A stretch of 64,000 nucleotides of DNA from Paenarthrobacter aurescens (GTDB lineage Bacteria; Actinomycetota; Actinomycetes; Actinomycetales; Micrococcaceae), in NCBI RefSeq assembly GCF_041549525.1, contig NZ_CP157456.1, positions 2,170,001-2,234,000 on the forward strand, written 5' to 3'. The position numbers and the translations under genes are program-made. Of this stretch, positions 8,683 through 19,483 are shown in pieces; the first letter of the stretch is position 1; every line of letters starts with the position of its first letter. The notes under the pieces are model-generated. The model did no database searches. It was not told the origin of the DNA and was given only the letters and a program-made list of their open reading frames with translations.

Positions 8683-10023
8683 ATGAAGGGCAAAACAGTT
8701 GGCCTCTGGGCCGGTTCCGCGCTCGCAATAGCAGCCATCAGCCTGGTAGCCGCCGTCGGCTCAAGCCGCGCACCAATACCCTCAGTATCAACGGCTCCCG
8801 GCGGCTCCCTCAGCCGGGAAACCGCGCCCGAAACCTCACCGGTCCTGCGCGACGTGGACGGAGGCCCGGACTACTACGCAAAATTCACCAACAGCCTGCC
8901 CACCGACCCATCATTCTTCCCCATCGGGGTGTGGCTTGAAAGCGTCCTGGACAAGGGCAACACAGCAATGGACTCGGCAGCCGGCGTAAATACGTACGTT
9001 GAACTGACAGGAAACTCCGACGTCCAGTTGATCAAGGACTCCGGAATGTACGCGCTGCCAACTTTTCAGCATCAAGCTGCCGCAGGCTACGTCCTGAGCG
9101 ACGAAGTGGACATGTGGGCAGGTCCGGGGGATGCCCGATGGGCGGGCAGATACCCCGGGGATGGGGCACCGTGTTTCCCCGAAGGCACACCTTGCGGTTA
9201 CACGATCCAGAAGGAACGCCGGGCCACTGCGCCACAGAACGTATTGCTCTACTCGAACTACGGCAAGGGCGTCACCTTCTGGGAATCCGACGAGGAAGCG
9301 CACGGATTCATCAGGGGAATCCAGGATGTAGTCTCCGCTGATAACTATTGGTTCACCGATCCCAACATCTGCGGCAAAGGCGAAGGAGGTGCCATTGTCG
9401 GTTATGCGAGGGACCTGACGCGTGAGGAATGCAGACTGGCGGCCAACTACGGCTGGACTATTGACAGGCTGCGAAAACTGCAGGAACCATCCGCCGCCAT
9501 TCCTGTCTGGGCGTTTGTAGAGAACGGCCATCCTTCAGGCGATGTCCCCAACACCGCAACCATCACCGGCCCGGAGCTCCGGGCCGCAGTCTGGAGCAGC
9601 CTCATCCACGGCGCCCGGGGAATCATTTATTTCAACCACAACTTCGGCGGCCCATGCGTAACCCAACACGTCATCAGGGACTGTGGCAAGGACATTGTGC
9701 CCACGCTTGCCAAGGTAAACAAGCAAATCAAAGACCTCGCCCCCGTCCTCAACGCCCCCTTCCTTGACGGCGCCACAACAGCCACCGGACCAGTGGACCT
9801 CGCCACCAAACTCCACAACGGCCACGTCTACGTCTTCGCTGGAGCGAACAAAAGCACCGGCGGACCGGCGACTTTCACCGTCAGATGCGGCGGCAGCACC
9901 GCCGTCGTGATCGACGAAAACCGCACCATCCCCATGGTCGAGGGAACCTTTACCGACAATTTCGCCGACGGCAACGCCGTCCACCTCTACAAAATCGAAG
10001 GCGGGGGCAGCTGCGGCTTCTGA
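8683..10023 (+). CDS. Secreted protein, probable glycoside-hydrolase-like TIM barrel
   Basis: 446 residues. The N terminus is a classical signal: Lys-rich start, hydrophobic residues 7-25, then an Ala/Ser/Pro-rich linker to about residue 55. The rest has no membrane segment. I do not recognise a named family, but the layout looks like a (beta/alpha)8 glycosidase: FFPIGVWLES (first strand, 78-87), YVLSDEVDMW (Asp140-Glu141 at a strand end), SADNYWF, IPVWAFVENGHP (Glu280 at a strand end) and HGARGIIYFNHNFGG. Two acidic residues at strand ends 140 positions apart fit a retaining clan-A-like mechanism, but this is inference. Six or so cysteines suggest disulfides. It sits at the end of the polysaccharide operon behind a GGGGAG site, so it may trim or process the polymer outside the cell. 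Confidence 0.7.
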   Translation: MKGKTVGLWAGSALAIAAISLVAAVGSSRAPIPSVSTAPGGSLSRETAPETSPVLRDVDGGPDYYAKFTNSLPTDPSFFPIGVWLESVLDKGNTAMDSAAGVNTYVELTGNSDVQLIKDSGMYALPTFQHQAAAGYVLSDEVDMWAGPGDARWAGRYPGDGAPCFPEGTPCGYTIQKERRATAPQNVLLYSNYGKGVTFWESDEEAHGFIRGIQDVVSADNYWFTDPNICGKGEGGAIVGYARDLTREECRLAANYGWTIDRLRKLQEPSAAIPVWAFVENGHPSGDVPNTATITGPELRAAVWSSLIHGARGIIYFNHNFGGPCVTQHVIRDCGKDIVPTLAKVNKQIKDLAPVLNAPFLDGATTATGPVDLATKLHNGHVYVFAGANKSTGGPATFTVRCGGSTAVVIDENRTIPMVEGTFTDNFADGNAVHLYKIEGGGSCGF

Positions 10024-10860
10024 CTACCGACTACTCTCGTCCCGCTCCCAGCCAGGCCGGGCCTTGCGGCCGAACAGCGGACGACGGCGGCCCGCACCGG
10101 CGAACACGACGTAGACGGCGGCATCGAACGCACTCAGCGGCCCCCGGACGGAGGCAAGCAACTCACGGACCGTGCGCCCAGTGGAAGAATCCCCCGATGC
10201 GCCATCAAGCTCCGCGTTCCCCCGATACGTGCGCCTAAGAACAGACAACAACGCCGCACACGTCCGGGGCGTCCGGACCACCACAGGCTCGGTAGGCAGC
10301 ACGGCCTTCTCCTGGGCAGAAAAGAGCCGGTCCACATAGTAGTCATCACCGGTAAGGGCAGGAAACGTCCCCATCCTCTCGTGCCCGGAAAAGCTCAAGG
10401 CATAAGCCCCTGCACCCCAGAGGCCCCCGGAGTTACCCGGTATTCGGGTGCGGGCGCGGTAATACGCCCGCACCAACACCGAAGCACCCTCAGTGTCGTA
10501 GCGGTAAGCCGGACGTGCAGCCAACAAAGCGTCGCCTTCAAGAGCCACAAAAACAGCGCGAAGCGCAGGGGCACTGACCTCGATATCAGCATCCAGGTAA
10601 AGGCGCGGCCAACGGTGCGTCGCCAGATCCGCAGCGTTCAAAGCCGCCGGCTTGGAGGCCTCGGACACTTCAACGACGCGAACCCCCTGGCACCGCGACG
10701 CGATAGCCGCCGTGGAATCCATGCACCCGTTACAGGCCACCACAACATCAACTGTGCCCCAATCAATAACCTCCCTCAACGCCTCCAGCGTCCTGCCGAT
10801 AACACCCGCCTCATTGTGCGCCGGGATGATCACTGCACCGGAGGGATGGGACACCGTCAT
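10024..10860 (-). CDS. Glycosyltransferase family 2
   Basis: 278 residues, GT-A fold. SGAVIIPAHNEAGVIGRTL (residues 6-24) is the N-terminal strand-loop of GT2 enzymes, VVACNGCMDSTA replaces the usual DDxS region with a NGCxD motif, and LYLDADIE around residue 92 is the metal-binding DAD. SKPAALNAAD is the conserved acceptor-side motif. The gene stops directly beside the stop of the secreted protein on the other strand (no gap), and its ATG overlaps the stop of the upstream gene (TCAT on the plus strand, 10857-10860), so it is co-translated with the WecB-GT2 fusion. Confidence 0.88.
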   Translation of the reverse strand: MTVSHPSGAVIIPAHNEAGVIGRTLEALREVIDWGTVDVVVACNGCMDSTAAIASRCQGVRVVEVSEASKPAALNAADLATHRWPRLYLDADIEVSAPALRAVFVALEGDALLAARPAYRYDTEGASVLVRAYYRARTRIPGNSGGLWGAGAYALSFSGHERMGTFPALTGDDYYVDRLFSAQEKAVLPTEPVVVRTPRTCAALLSVLRRTYRGNAELDGASGDSSTGRTVRELLASVRGPLSAFDAAVYVVFAGAGRRRPLFGRKARPGWERDESSR

Positions 10861-12773
10861 GGCGTGACTGCCGTAGCGGTCCGAGTCGCATGGGGGAGAG
10901 CCTCCCAGCGCCGCTGACTAAGAACCGCCAACGCCGCATCCCGGTGCCCGGCCTTGTTCAAACGCGCAACTTCGGCAGCCAGCACCACACCACGGAAGGC
11001 CAACGCCCGCCCGCGCCCAAGATACTTATCTGCATACCGCACCCTGTTGACCGACATCAGCGCAACCAACGCAGGAGAGGACCCGGACCCACCACGTTCA
11101 TGCCACATCCGGGCAGCCGGTTCAAACCAGATGGAAAAACCCGCATCCCTCACCCGATGGCAATAATCCGTCTCCTCCGAATACAAAAAGAACCGCTCAT
11201 CCCAAGCACCCACCGCCTCCGCAGCGGCCGAACTGATCAGAAGTGCCGCCCCCGTAGCCCAATCAACCCGGTGCCCGTGCACATAGCTCTCCGGATCAAA
11301 ATCCATTTCAGACAACCAACCCGGCCTGCCCTTCACATAGCTACCCAAAGCAGCATCACCCAGCGCTCGCAGAACGCCGGGCTCGCGGCGCAGGGACGGA
11401 TAAATGGTTCCGTCGTCGTCCAACAGGACCGGTACCACCACGCCGGCTCCCTGCGCGTTCATCCGTTTGAGCATGGCGGCCACCGCCCCGGGTTCCACGC
11501 GCAGGTCCGGGTTAAGGATGAGGTAACTTCCCGCATCTCCTGCCAACGCCATCGCGGCGTTGATTCCGCCGGCATAGCCGAGGTTTCCTCCCGTTCGCAC
11601 CGCTGTGATGTCGGGGTGATGTGCCAGTTCAAGCAGCGTGCGCTCATCGGGGGAGTTGTCCGCCACCACCACCTTGATGGACACGTTGTGGGCTTCCTTG
11701 CGCAGGCTTGCCACCAGCGGCCCGACGTCCTCAGCGTTGTTGTAGGTGACCACCACCACCGCGACGTCGGCCCGCTCGGCGACCGGGGCGAATGACCCCG
11801 GAGCCCGGCTGGGCCCGGGTTCCGGGACACCGTATTCAGGGGATTGCTCCTGAAGGCGCTGTTCAATCCCGTTTCTGCTCGACGTCCGCAGCTTCACGTA
11901 CGCCTCCGGCCCCTCCACCAGGTACCGCCGGGCCAATCGACGCGGCTCAAGCATCAGACGCCACGCCCATTCGAGGCTATGCGAGCTTGCCCATTGGGGA
12001 GCGCGCCGGACATTTCCGGCCAGGAAGTCCACCACGGCGCCGAAAGCCAGCAGCACCTTGGCTCCGGTCAGGTGCCCGTACTCCGCTATCCACAGTTCCT
12101 GGCGGGGTTTGCCCAAGCCAACCACCAGGACTTCCGGTGCCGCGGCCCGTATCTCCTCGGCGAGTTGACGGGAGGCAGCAGCATCTCCCAGCGTGGACCT
12201 CGCCGGGGCCCACCATCCCACCACTGTCAGCTCGGGCCGCTCTGTTGCGAACTTCCCGGCGATCATTTTCTGGGTCTCCTCGGATCCGCCGAGGAAACCG
12301 ACACGCAATCCCCGGGCAGCTGCGCCAGTCAGGAAGGGATGGATGAGGTCGCTGCCGGCAAGCCGCGGCCACGTCTTGGAGGTGATTCGCCGGGCCTCGG
12401 TGGCCAGGGGCGCACCGTCGATCAAGGTCAACCATTCAACAGGCGCAGGCTGGTCCAAAGTCCCAATCCAGCGGCTTCCGGTTCCAAAATGCCTGATGTG
12501 ATCCAAATTGGCCGAGCAAACACCCAAGGGTGGCGCCTCGGGGGAGCCGGCACGATCCAACATCTCCCGAAGGGCGCCCTCGGCATCCATCAGCTTGACC
12601 GGAACACCTCCCAAACTCACCCACGGCGCATCAGAGGCCAGCTCTAAGGATGGGGCCGCTCCTTGGTTCCGCTGGCTGGGGAGTTTTCGGACGCTGACAC
12701 CGCGCCGACGGTAAAGGTGGGGGACTGCGCTGTGGAGGAGATCTCCAGCGGGCATGATTTTCGGTAGCAGCAT
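10857..12773 (-). CDS. Fused WecB/TagA/CpsF glycosyltransferase and GT2 glycosyltransferase
   Basis: 638 residues joining two normally separate enzymes. The first domain (about residues 45-300) is WecB/TagA/CpsF: WVSLGGVPVKLMD, TLIDGAPL with the catalytic-type Asp, GLRVGFLGGSEE, and GLGKPRQELWI. This family moves N-acetylmannosaminuronate, N-acetylmannosamine or glucose onto a lipid-linked sugar. After a linker (about 305-335) comes a GT2 rhamnosyl/WbbL-type domain: VAVVVVTYNN, VVVADNSPDE, NLGYAGGINAAM, LILNPDLR and a late FFLYSEETDYCHR. The two may act in sequence on one lipid acceptor. ATG 12773 is used (GGAG 6 bases before); an in-frame TTG lies 12 bases earlier. Same operon as the GT2 downstream. 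Confidence 0.87.
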   Translation of the reverse strand: MLLPKIMPAGDLLHSAVPHLYRRRGVSVRKLPSQRNQGAAPSLELASDAPWVSLGGVPVKLMDAEGALREMLDRAGSPEAPPLGVCSANLDHIRHFGTGSRWIGTLDQPAPVEWLTLIDGAPLATEARRITSKTWPRLAGSDLIHPFLTGAAARGLRVGFLGGSEETQKMIAGKFATERPELTVVGWWAPARSTLGDAAASRQLAEEIRAAAPEVLVVGLGKPRQELWIAEYGHLTGAKVLLAFGAVVDFLAGNVRRAPQWASSHSLEWAWRLMLEPRRLARRYLVEGPEAYVKLRTSSRNGIEQRLQEQSPEYGVPEPGPSRAPGSFAPVAERADVAVVVVTYNNAEDVGPLVASLRKEAHNVSIKVVVADNSPDERTLLELAHHPDITAVRTGGNLGYAGGINAAMALAGDAGSYLILNPDLRVEPGAVAAMLKRMNAQGAGVVVPVLLDDDGTIYPSLRREPGVLRALGDAALGSYVKGRPGWLSEMDFDPESYVHGHRVDWATGAALLISSAAAEAVGAWDERFFLYSEETDYCHRVRDAGFSIWFEPAARMWHERGGSGSSPALVALMSVNRVRYADKYLGRGRALAFRGVVLAAEVARLNKAGHRDAALAVLSQRRWEALPHATRTATAVTP

Positions 12774-12805
12774 TCTCGGCTCCAACTCAAGGCATCACCA
12801 TGTGA

Positions 12806-12843
12806 CCGACGATCCGAGGCTGCTGCACTGCCTGGATCGTCGG
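12806..12843 (-). promoter_or_regulatory. Stem-loop in leader of WecB-GT2 gene
   Basis: CCGACGATCC (12806-12815) and GGATCGTCGG (12834-12843) are perfect inverted repeats; after one bulged base, AGGC/GCCT extends the stem to 14 pairs around a 9-base loop. It ends 33 bases before the ATG. No T-run follows on the minus strand, so it is either a processing/attenuation element or a weak rho-type terminator between rmlCD and this gene. Confidence 0.6.
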
Positions 12844-12925
12844 CGGCGGACCTGTGCCGCCGTGTCAACATGTTCATTTGAGTTGTCTCCCGGCCCCCTG
12901 CATGAGGCTGCCGTAGGGCTACTTT

Positions 12926-12940
12926 AGGACGTTTCGTCCT
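12926..12940. other. Small hairpin after rmlCD
   Basis: AGGACG-TTT-CGTCCT forms a 6-pair hairpin 7 bases beyond the rmlCD stop codon. No U-tract follows in the minus direction, so full termination is doubtful; read-through into the next gene is likely. Confidence 0.4.
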
Positions 12941-12946
12941 GCTCCG

Positions 12947-14356
12947 CTAGAGCTCCAGGCCCTTGAGGTACCTGGCCATCCCCAGGGTTGCCGGCGGGGG
13001 GTCAAAGCCGGAAGCACGGATTCGTGACAGGTCCAGCACGCTGCTGCGCGGCCTTGGGGCAGTGTTGGGTTGCGCGTATTCCGTGGTGCTGACGGGCCGC
13101 ACCAAGGAAGGGTCCGTGCCCAGAAGGCGGTAAACATCGCAGGCTACCTCGTGCCATGACTGCGGCGTCCCGCCACTGCTGAGGTTATACGTCCCGTAGA
13201 GGGCTTTACTCTCAAGCAGGTGACGAATGCCCGCGGCGATGTCCTGGGCGAAGCTCAACCGCCCCCACTGGTCATCCACTACCGACGGAGAGGCGCCTTT
13301 CGCCGCCAACGATGCCATGGTTCGAACAAAGTTTCTGCCCTCGCCCACAACCCAACTTGTCCTGACGATGTAGTGCTTTGGCACTGCCGCTACCGCCGCA
13401 TCACCTGCGGCCTTGCTCTGACCGTAAACTCCCAGGGGAGTGGGCACCTCATCTTCGACGTGGACCTCTGCTGTGCCGTCGAAAACGTAGTCACTGGATA
13501 CATGGACCAGTGTCAGTGAATGCTCGACGGCGGCACGCGCCAAGCGGGAAACGGCAGTTGCGTTGATGCTCCAGGCAGCTGCGCGGCCTTCCGGCGTTTC
13601 GGCGGCATCTACGGCCGTGAAGGCCGCTGCATTAATGATTGTCGCGTAATCACCCCAGGTGACCGCCCGGTAAGAGTCCTCAAGGGTGATGTCGAACTGC
13701 TCACGGCCGAGGAAATGCACGGTGGAGTCACCAGCGAAGGCCTTCCGGAGAGCGGATCCCAGCTGTCCGTCCGCGCCAAGGACCAGGGTTCGCTTCCCGC
13801 TCATGGGTACAACGTCCTTCAGCCGTGGATGTTTCCTGTCCGGAGCGGAGATGACGGAACTCTCCAAAGGGATTGGCCACGGGACGGCTACGGACTCATC
13901 GGCAAGGTTGAGGAACGTGTAGTTCTTTTGCGACTCCACGCTCCAATGGTCGTTGACAAGGTAGGTATAGGCAGTGTCATCGTCCAGCGTCTGAAACGCA
14001 TTGCCCACGCCGCGGGGAACGAAGACGGCCTCGCCCGGGGTCAGCTCCGCCGTAAAGAGCGTTCCGAACGCAGGGCCCTCACGCAAGTCCACCCAGGCGC
14101 CGAAGATGCGTCCCGAGGACAGCGAAATAAACTTGTCCCACGGCTCCGCGTGGATGCCGCGCACTGTTCCACGTGCGGCATTGAAGGAAATGTTGTTCTG
14201 TACCGGCCCGAAGTCCGGCAGGCCTGCAGCCAGCATCTTTGCCCGGTGCCAGTTTTCCTTGAACCAGCCTCGTTCATCACCATGAACCGGCAGATCAAGC
14301 AGCAGAAGGCCTGCAATGGTGGTGGTCCTCAGCCGCAGTGGCCGTCCCGGTTCCAT
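12947..14356 (-). CDS. rmlCD: Bifunctional dTDP-4-dehydrorhamnose 3,5-epimerase / reductase
   Basis: 469 residues. The first ~180 are an RmlC cupin: DERGWFKENWHR, GTVRGIHAEPWDKF with the catalytic-type His, and AWVDLREGPAFGT with the partner Asp. After DVVPMSGK the second half (from about residue 188) is RmlD: TLVLGADGQLGSAL (NAD(P)H-binding), INAAAFTAVDAAE, and VSSDYVFDG with the Tyr of the SDR site, then YGQSKAAGD (YxxxK). It performs the last two steps to dTDP-L-rhamnose in one chain. Such fusions are known in Arthrobacter-type genomes. It follows rmlB by only 3 bases, which indicates one transcript. Confidence 0.93.
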   Translation of the reverse strand: MEPGRPLRLRTTTIAGLLLLDLPVHGDERGWFKENWHRAKMLAAGLPDFGPVQNNISFNAARGTVRGIHAEPWDKFISLSSGRIFGAWVDLREGPAFGTLFTAELTPGEAVFVPRGVGNAFQTLDDDTAYTYLVNDHWSVESQKNYTFLNLADESVAVPWPIPLESSVISAPDRKHPRLKDVVPMSGKRTLVLGADGQLGSALRKAFAGDSTVHFLGREQFDITLEDSYRAVTWGDYATIINAAAFTAVDAAETPEGRAAAWSINATAVSRLARAAVEHSLTLVHVSSDYVFDGTAEVHVEDEVPTPLGVYGQSKAAGDAAVAAVPKHYIVRTSWVVGEGRNFVRTMASLAAKGASPSVVDDQWGRLSFAQDIAAGIRHLLESKALYGTYNLSSGGTPQSWHEVACDVYRLLGTDPSLVRPVSTTEYAQPNTAPRPRSSVLDLSRIRASGFDPPPATLGMARYLKGLEL

Positions 14357-14359
14357 GCT

Positions 14360-16278
<1,919 letters not shown>

Positions 16279-16301
16279 CCGCAACTGTCCAGCAGCGTCA
16301 G

Positions 16302-17234
16302 TTACGCAGCTGAGACGTCTTCGAGTGCGCGCGCAATCTCTGCAGGAAGCGCCGACAGTTGAGCGTCCAGCAGTTCCTTGAGCTGAACAGCATTTCTGGG
16401 ACCCACGATTGCCGTGGCAACACCTGGCCTGGCCAGCAGCCAACTGAGGGAAACGTCCATGGGAGTCCGGCCCAGCCCGCGGGCTGCCATGGCCACCGCT
16501 TCCACTATGCGGGACGCCCGAGGCTCAAGATACGGCTCAACGTAAGAAGTCAGGCGGCTTTGTGCGGCACGGGAATCGGAAGGAATCTGGCCACGGTATT
16601 TTCCGCTCAATACACCTCGGCCCAAGGGCGCCCACGCCATCAACCCCAGCCCGGCGTCTTCCACGGCGGGGATAAGCTCTTCCTCGGCCCTACGCTGAAC
16701 AAGGGAATATTCGGACTGGTTTGCAACGAGTGTGAAACCGGCCACAGCCGCAGCTTTGGCGCTTTGCCAGCCGTTGTAGTTGGAAATTCCCACGTACCGG
16801 GCACGCCCGCTCCGCTGGGCAAGTTCCAAAGCGGACAGAGTTTCCTCCAAGGGCACATTCGGATCCCATTCGTGGGCAAACCAGATGTCGATGTAGTCGG
16901 TGCCAAGCCTGGCAAGACTGGCATCGAGGGCGGACAGCATTGCTCCCCGGGAGGCGTTGACGCTTCGCCTGGATTCCGAGGACGACACGCCGGCTTTAGT
17001 GGAAATCACAATCTCGGAACGGGCCACAACGTCACCAAGCATGGAACCCAGCATGGCCTCGGCCCGGCCTTGTGAGTAAGACGCTGCTGTGTCCACAACA
17101 GTGCCTCCGGCAGCAACGAATCCATGCAGCAGTTCCGCAGCGTCCTGCTCGTCAGTCTCCTGCGCCCAGGACATGGTTCCAAGGGACAATGAGGACACAC
17201 GGAATCCGCTGTTTCCGACATAACGCTGCTGCAT
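16302..17234 (-). CDS. Aldo/keto reductase
   Basis: 310 residues, (beta/alpha)8 NADPH-dependent oxidoreductase. The catalytic tetrad can be placed: Asp in [14 protein letters not shown], Tyr in the same motif (ASYS), Lys in VISTKAG and His in IWFAHEWD. The segment [20 protein letters not shown] is the usual C-terminal cofactor region. Substrate unknown; the family reduces aldehydes and ketones. Convergent with rmlA (23 bases between stops) and divergent from uppP. A TAAGCT -10 box lies 7 bases before its ATG and there is no clear ribosome site, so the transcript is probably leaderless. Confidence 0.9.
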   Translation of the reverse strand: MQQRYVGNSGFRVSSLSLGTMSWAQETDEQDAAELLHGFVAAGGTVVDTAASYSQGRAEAMLGSMLGDVVARSEIVISTKAGVSSSESRRSVNASRGAMLSALDASLARLGTDYIDIWFAHEWDPNVPLEETLSALELAQRSGRARYVGISNYNGWQSAKAAAVAGFTLVANQSEYSLVQRRAEEELIPAVEDAGLGLMAWAPLGRGVLSGKYRGQIPSDSRAAQSRLTSYVEPYLEPRASRIVEAVAMAARGLGRTPMDVSLSWLLARPGVATAIVGPRNAVQLKELLDAQLSALPAEIARALEDVSAA

Positions 17235-17241
17235 AGCAGTT

Positions 17242-17247
17242 AGCTTA
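17242..17247 (-). promoter_or_regulatory. -10 box of aldo/keto reductase gene
   Basis: TAAGCT on the minus strand, 7 bases before the ATG at 17234. Confidence 0.5.
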
Positions 17248-17272
17248 CGGGGAGTTGGGGGACTTCATGACG

Positions 17273-17278
17273 TAGGGT
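17273..17278 (+). promoter_or_regulatory. uppP -10 box
   Basis: TAGGGT, 8 bases before the GTG at 17287. With the minus-strand box at 17242-17247 it forms a compact divergent promoter pair in a 52-base gap. Confidence 0.5.
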
Positions 17279-17286
17279 CTATTCAC

Positions 17287-18120
17287 GTGAACTGGATAGA
17301 AGCAGCCTTGCTGGGCCTGGTGCAGGGCCTCACCGAATTCCTCCCGATTTCCTCGAGCGCACACCTGCGGATCGTCGGCTCATTCCTCCCGGGGGCAGCA
17401 GACCCCGGCGCCGCGTTTACTGCGATCACGCAGCTGGGAACCGAGACCGCAGTCATTGTGTACTTCTGGCGCGACATTGTTCGCATCGTCCGAGCGTGGT
17501 TCGGGTCCTTGACCGGAAAAGTGGAGCGCAACAATCCGGACGCCCGCATGGGGTGGCTGGTCATCCTGGGCAGCCTGCCGATCATTGTCCTGGGCCTGTT
17601 GTTTCAGGACCAGATCGAGTCAGTGCTGCGCAGTATGTGGATCGTGGCCACCATGCTGATCGTGTTCGGCATGATCCTTGCTGTTGCCGATGCCGTTGGC
17701 CGGCAGGAAAGGGATCTCACTCAACTGACTTACAAGCACGGCATCCTCTACGGTTTCGCCCAAGCCATGGCCTTGATTCCGGGGGTTTCCCGCTCCGGCG
17801 GCACCATCACTGCCGGTCTCCTCATGGGGTACACCCGTGAAGCCGCAGCCCGGTACTCCTTCCTCCTGGCCATTCCTGCCGTGTTTGGCAGCGGGCTGTA
17901 CCAGCTCTACAAAACAGTGTCGAACGAAGGCCTGTCCGGTCCCTACGGCCTTCCGGAGACCGCGCTGGCTACAGTCATAGCGTTCGTGGTGGGCTACGTC
18001 ATTATTGGCTGGTTCCTGAAGTTTGTCTCCACAAGGAGCTACCGGCTCTTCGTTTGGTACCGCATCCTGCTTGGCTTGGCACTGTATGTCCTGCTCGGTT
18101 TCAATGTGATCAGTGCCTAG
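17287..18120 (+). CDS. uppP: Undecaprenyl-diphosphatase
   Basis: 277 residues, integral membrane enzyme of the BacA/UppP family with about 8 hydrophobic segments. Both active-site signatures are present: [17 protein letters not shown] at residues 14-30 (the conserved Glu and Ser/His) and [14 protein letters not shown] near residue 163. It removes one phosphate from undecaprenyl diphosphate so the lipid carrier can be reused for peptidoglycan and the surface polysaccharide encoded upstream; it also gives bacitracin tolerance in other bacteria. GTG start, with [14 protein letters not shown] being the conserved N terminus. mshC begins 15 bases after the stop. Confidence 0.95.
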   Translation: MNWIEAALLGLVQGLTEFLPISSSAHLRIVGSFLPGAADPGAAFTAITQLGTETAVIVYFWRDIVRIVRAWFGSLTGKVERNNPDARMGWLVILGSLPIIVLGLLFQDQIESVLRSMWIVATMLIVFGMILAVADAVGRQERDLTQLTYKHGILYGFAQAMALIPGVSRSGGTITAGLLMGYTREAAARYSFLLAIPAVFGSGLYQLYKTVSNEGLSGPYGLPETALATVIAFVVGYVIIGWFLKFVSTRSYRLFVWYRILLGLALYVLLGFNVISA

Positions 18121-18123
18121 CAC

Positions 18124-18129
18124 TAAGGT
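18124..18129 (+). promoter_or_regulatory. mshC -10 box
   Basis: TAAGGT, 6 bases before the GTG at 18136, just after the uppP stop. Suggests mshC has its own leaderless promoter besides read-through. Confidence 0.45.
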
Positions 18130-18135
18130 TGAGTC

Positions 18136-19413
18136 GTGAAATCGTGGACCTCCCGCCCTGTACCTGAGCTGCCCGGCAGCCTGCCGCAACTACGGCTGTA
18201 TGACACTGCCCTCGGCCGCGTGGTGGAGGTTGAGCAAGCGGCGGAGCAATCCATGTACGTCTGCGGCATCACTCCGTATGACGCCACGCATATGGGACAC
18301 GCAGCCAGTTACGTGGCCTTCGATCTCCTGAACCGTGCCTGGCGCGACGCCGGTACCCGGGTCTCCTATGTCCAAAACGTCACGGACATTGATGATCCCC
18401 TCCTGGAGCGGGCCACGGCTACCGGCGTGGACTGGCGTGACTTGGCCCAGAGCCAGATCGAGCTGTTTCAGACGGACATGGATGCCCTGAACGTCCTGGC
18501 ACCGAACCACTACATTGGTGCCGTTGAGGCCATCCCGGACATCGTTCCGGCTATCGAGCAGCTGATCGCCGACGGCGTGGCCTATCGCGTGGCCGGCTCC
18601 GAAGGAGAACCCGACGGCGATGTCTATTACGACGTCGAGACAGCTGGCAAGCGCTCGGACGCCACAGATGCCTGGACGCTGGGAGATGTCTCCGGCCTTA
18701 GTGAAAAGGAAATGCTTGAGCTGTTCGCCGAGCGCGGCGGAGACCCCGCCCGGGCCGGCAAACGCCATGCCCTGGATCCCTTGCTGTGGCGGGTTGCCCG
18801 CCAGGGTGAGCCGAGCTGGCCCGGCGCCACCCTCGGCGACGGCCGGCCAGGTTGGCATATCGAATGTACGGTGATCGCCCAGAAGTATCTCCCCGCACCC
18901 TTCACCGTTCAGGGTGGTGGCTCGGACCTGGTGTTCCCGCACCACGAAATGGGCGCCGGCCACGCCTACTCACTCTCCGGCGTTCCCCTTGCACGCCACT
19001 ACGCACACGCAGGCATGGTGGGCCTGGACGGGGAGAAGATGAGCAAGTCCAAGGGCAACCTTGTCCTTGTCTCCAAGCTTCGCGCAGCCGGTGAGGAACC
19101 CGCGGCGATCCGCCTGGCCATTCTCGCCCATCACTACCGTTCTGACTGGTCATGGACCGAAGCAGAGTTTGCCCAGGCAAAGGAAAGGCTTCAGCGGTGG
19201 CGCGCTGCCCTGGAACAGGCCCCTGCCGGATCTGCTGCGGCCCTGATAACGGCCATGCGGAAGGAACTCTCCAACGACCTCAACGCTCCGGGTGCCATTG
19301 CCGCCGTGGACAACTGGGCAGCGGAAGCACTGAACGGGGGCACGGACGCCTCAGCGCAGGATGCCGCGCTTGTTACTGATGCCGTTGATGCTTTGCTCGG
19401 AGTTGAGCTTTAG
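18136..19413 (+). CDS. mshC: L-cysteine:1D-myo-inosityl 2-amino-2-deoxy-alpha-D-glucopyranoside ligase
   Basis: 425 residues. ATP-dependent ligase that joins cysteine to GlcN-inositol in the third-to-last stage of mycothiol synthesis, the thiol buffer of actinobacteria. It is a class I cysteinyl-tRNA synthetase relative: [14 protein letters not shown] carries the HIGH-like motif, [12 protein letters not shown] follows, and KMSKSKGN is the KMSKS loop. It lacks the tRNA-binding tail, and the length fits MshC rather than CysS (about 465). GTG start without a ribosome site. uppP-mshC-PAC2 neighbourhood is usual in actinobacteria. Confidence 0.95.
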   Translation: MKSWTSRPVPELPGSLPQLRLYDTALGRVVEVEQAAEQSMYVCGITPYDATHMGHAASYVAFDLLNRAWRDAGTRVSYVQNVTDIDDPLLERATATGVDWRDLAQSQIELFQTDMDALNVLAPNHYIGAVEAIPDIVPAIEQLIADGVAYRVAGSEGEPDGDVYYDVETAGKRSDATDAWTLGDVSGLSEKEMLELFAERGGDPARAGKRHALDPLLWRVARQGEPSWPGATLGDGRPGWHIECTVIAQKYLPAPFTVQGGGSDLVFPHHEMGAGHAYSLSGVPLARHYAHAGMVGLDGEKMSKSKGNLVLVSKLRAAGEEPAAIRLAILAHHYRSDWSWTEAEFAQAKERLQRWRAALEQAPAGSAAALITAMRKELSNDLNAPGAIAAVDNWAAEALNGGTDASAQDAALVTDAVDALLGVEL

Positions 19414-19429
19414 AGCAACCCAACAAACG

Positions 19430-19463
19430 GCAACGGCCCCGACAATCGCGTCGGGGCCGTTGC
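19430..19463. terminator. Bidirectional terminator, mshC / PAC2 gene
   Basis: A perfect 14-pair stem, GCAACGGCCCCGAC and GTCGGGGCCGTTGC, with a 6-base loop, lies between the two convergent stop codons. Confidence 0.85.
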
Positions 19464-19483
19464 TGTTGGAGAAAAACAACCTC

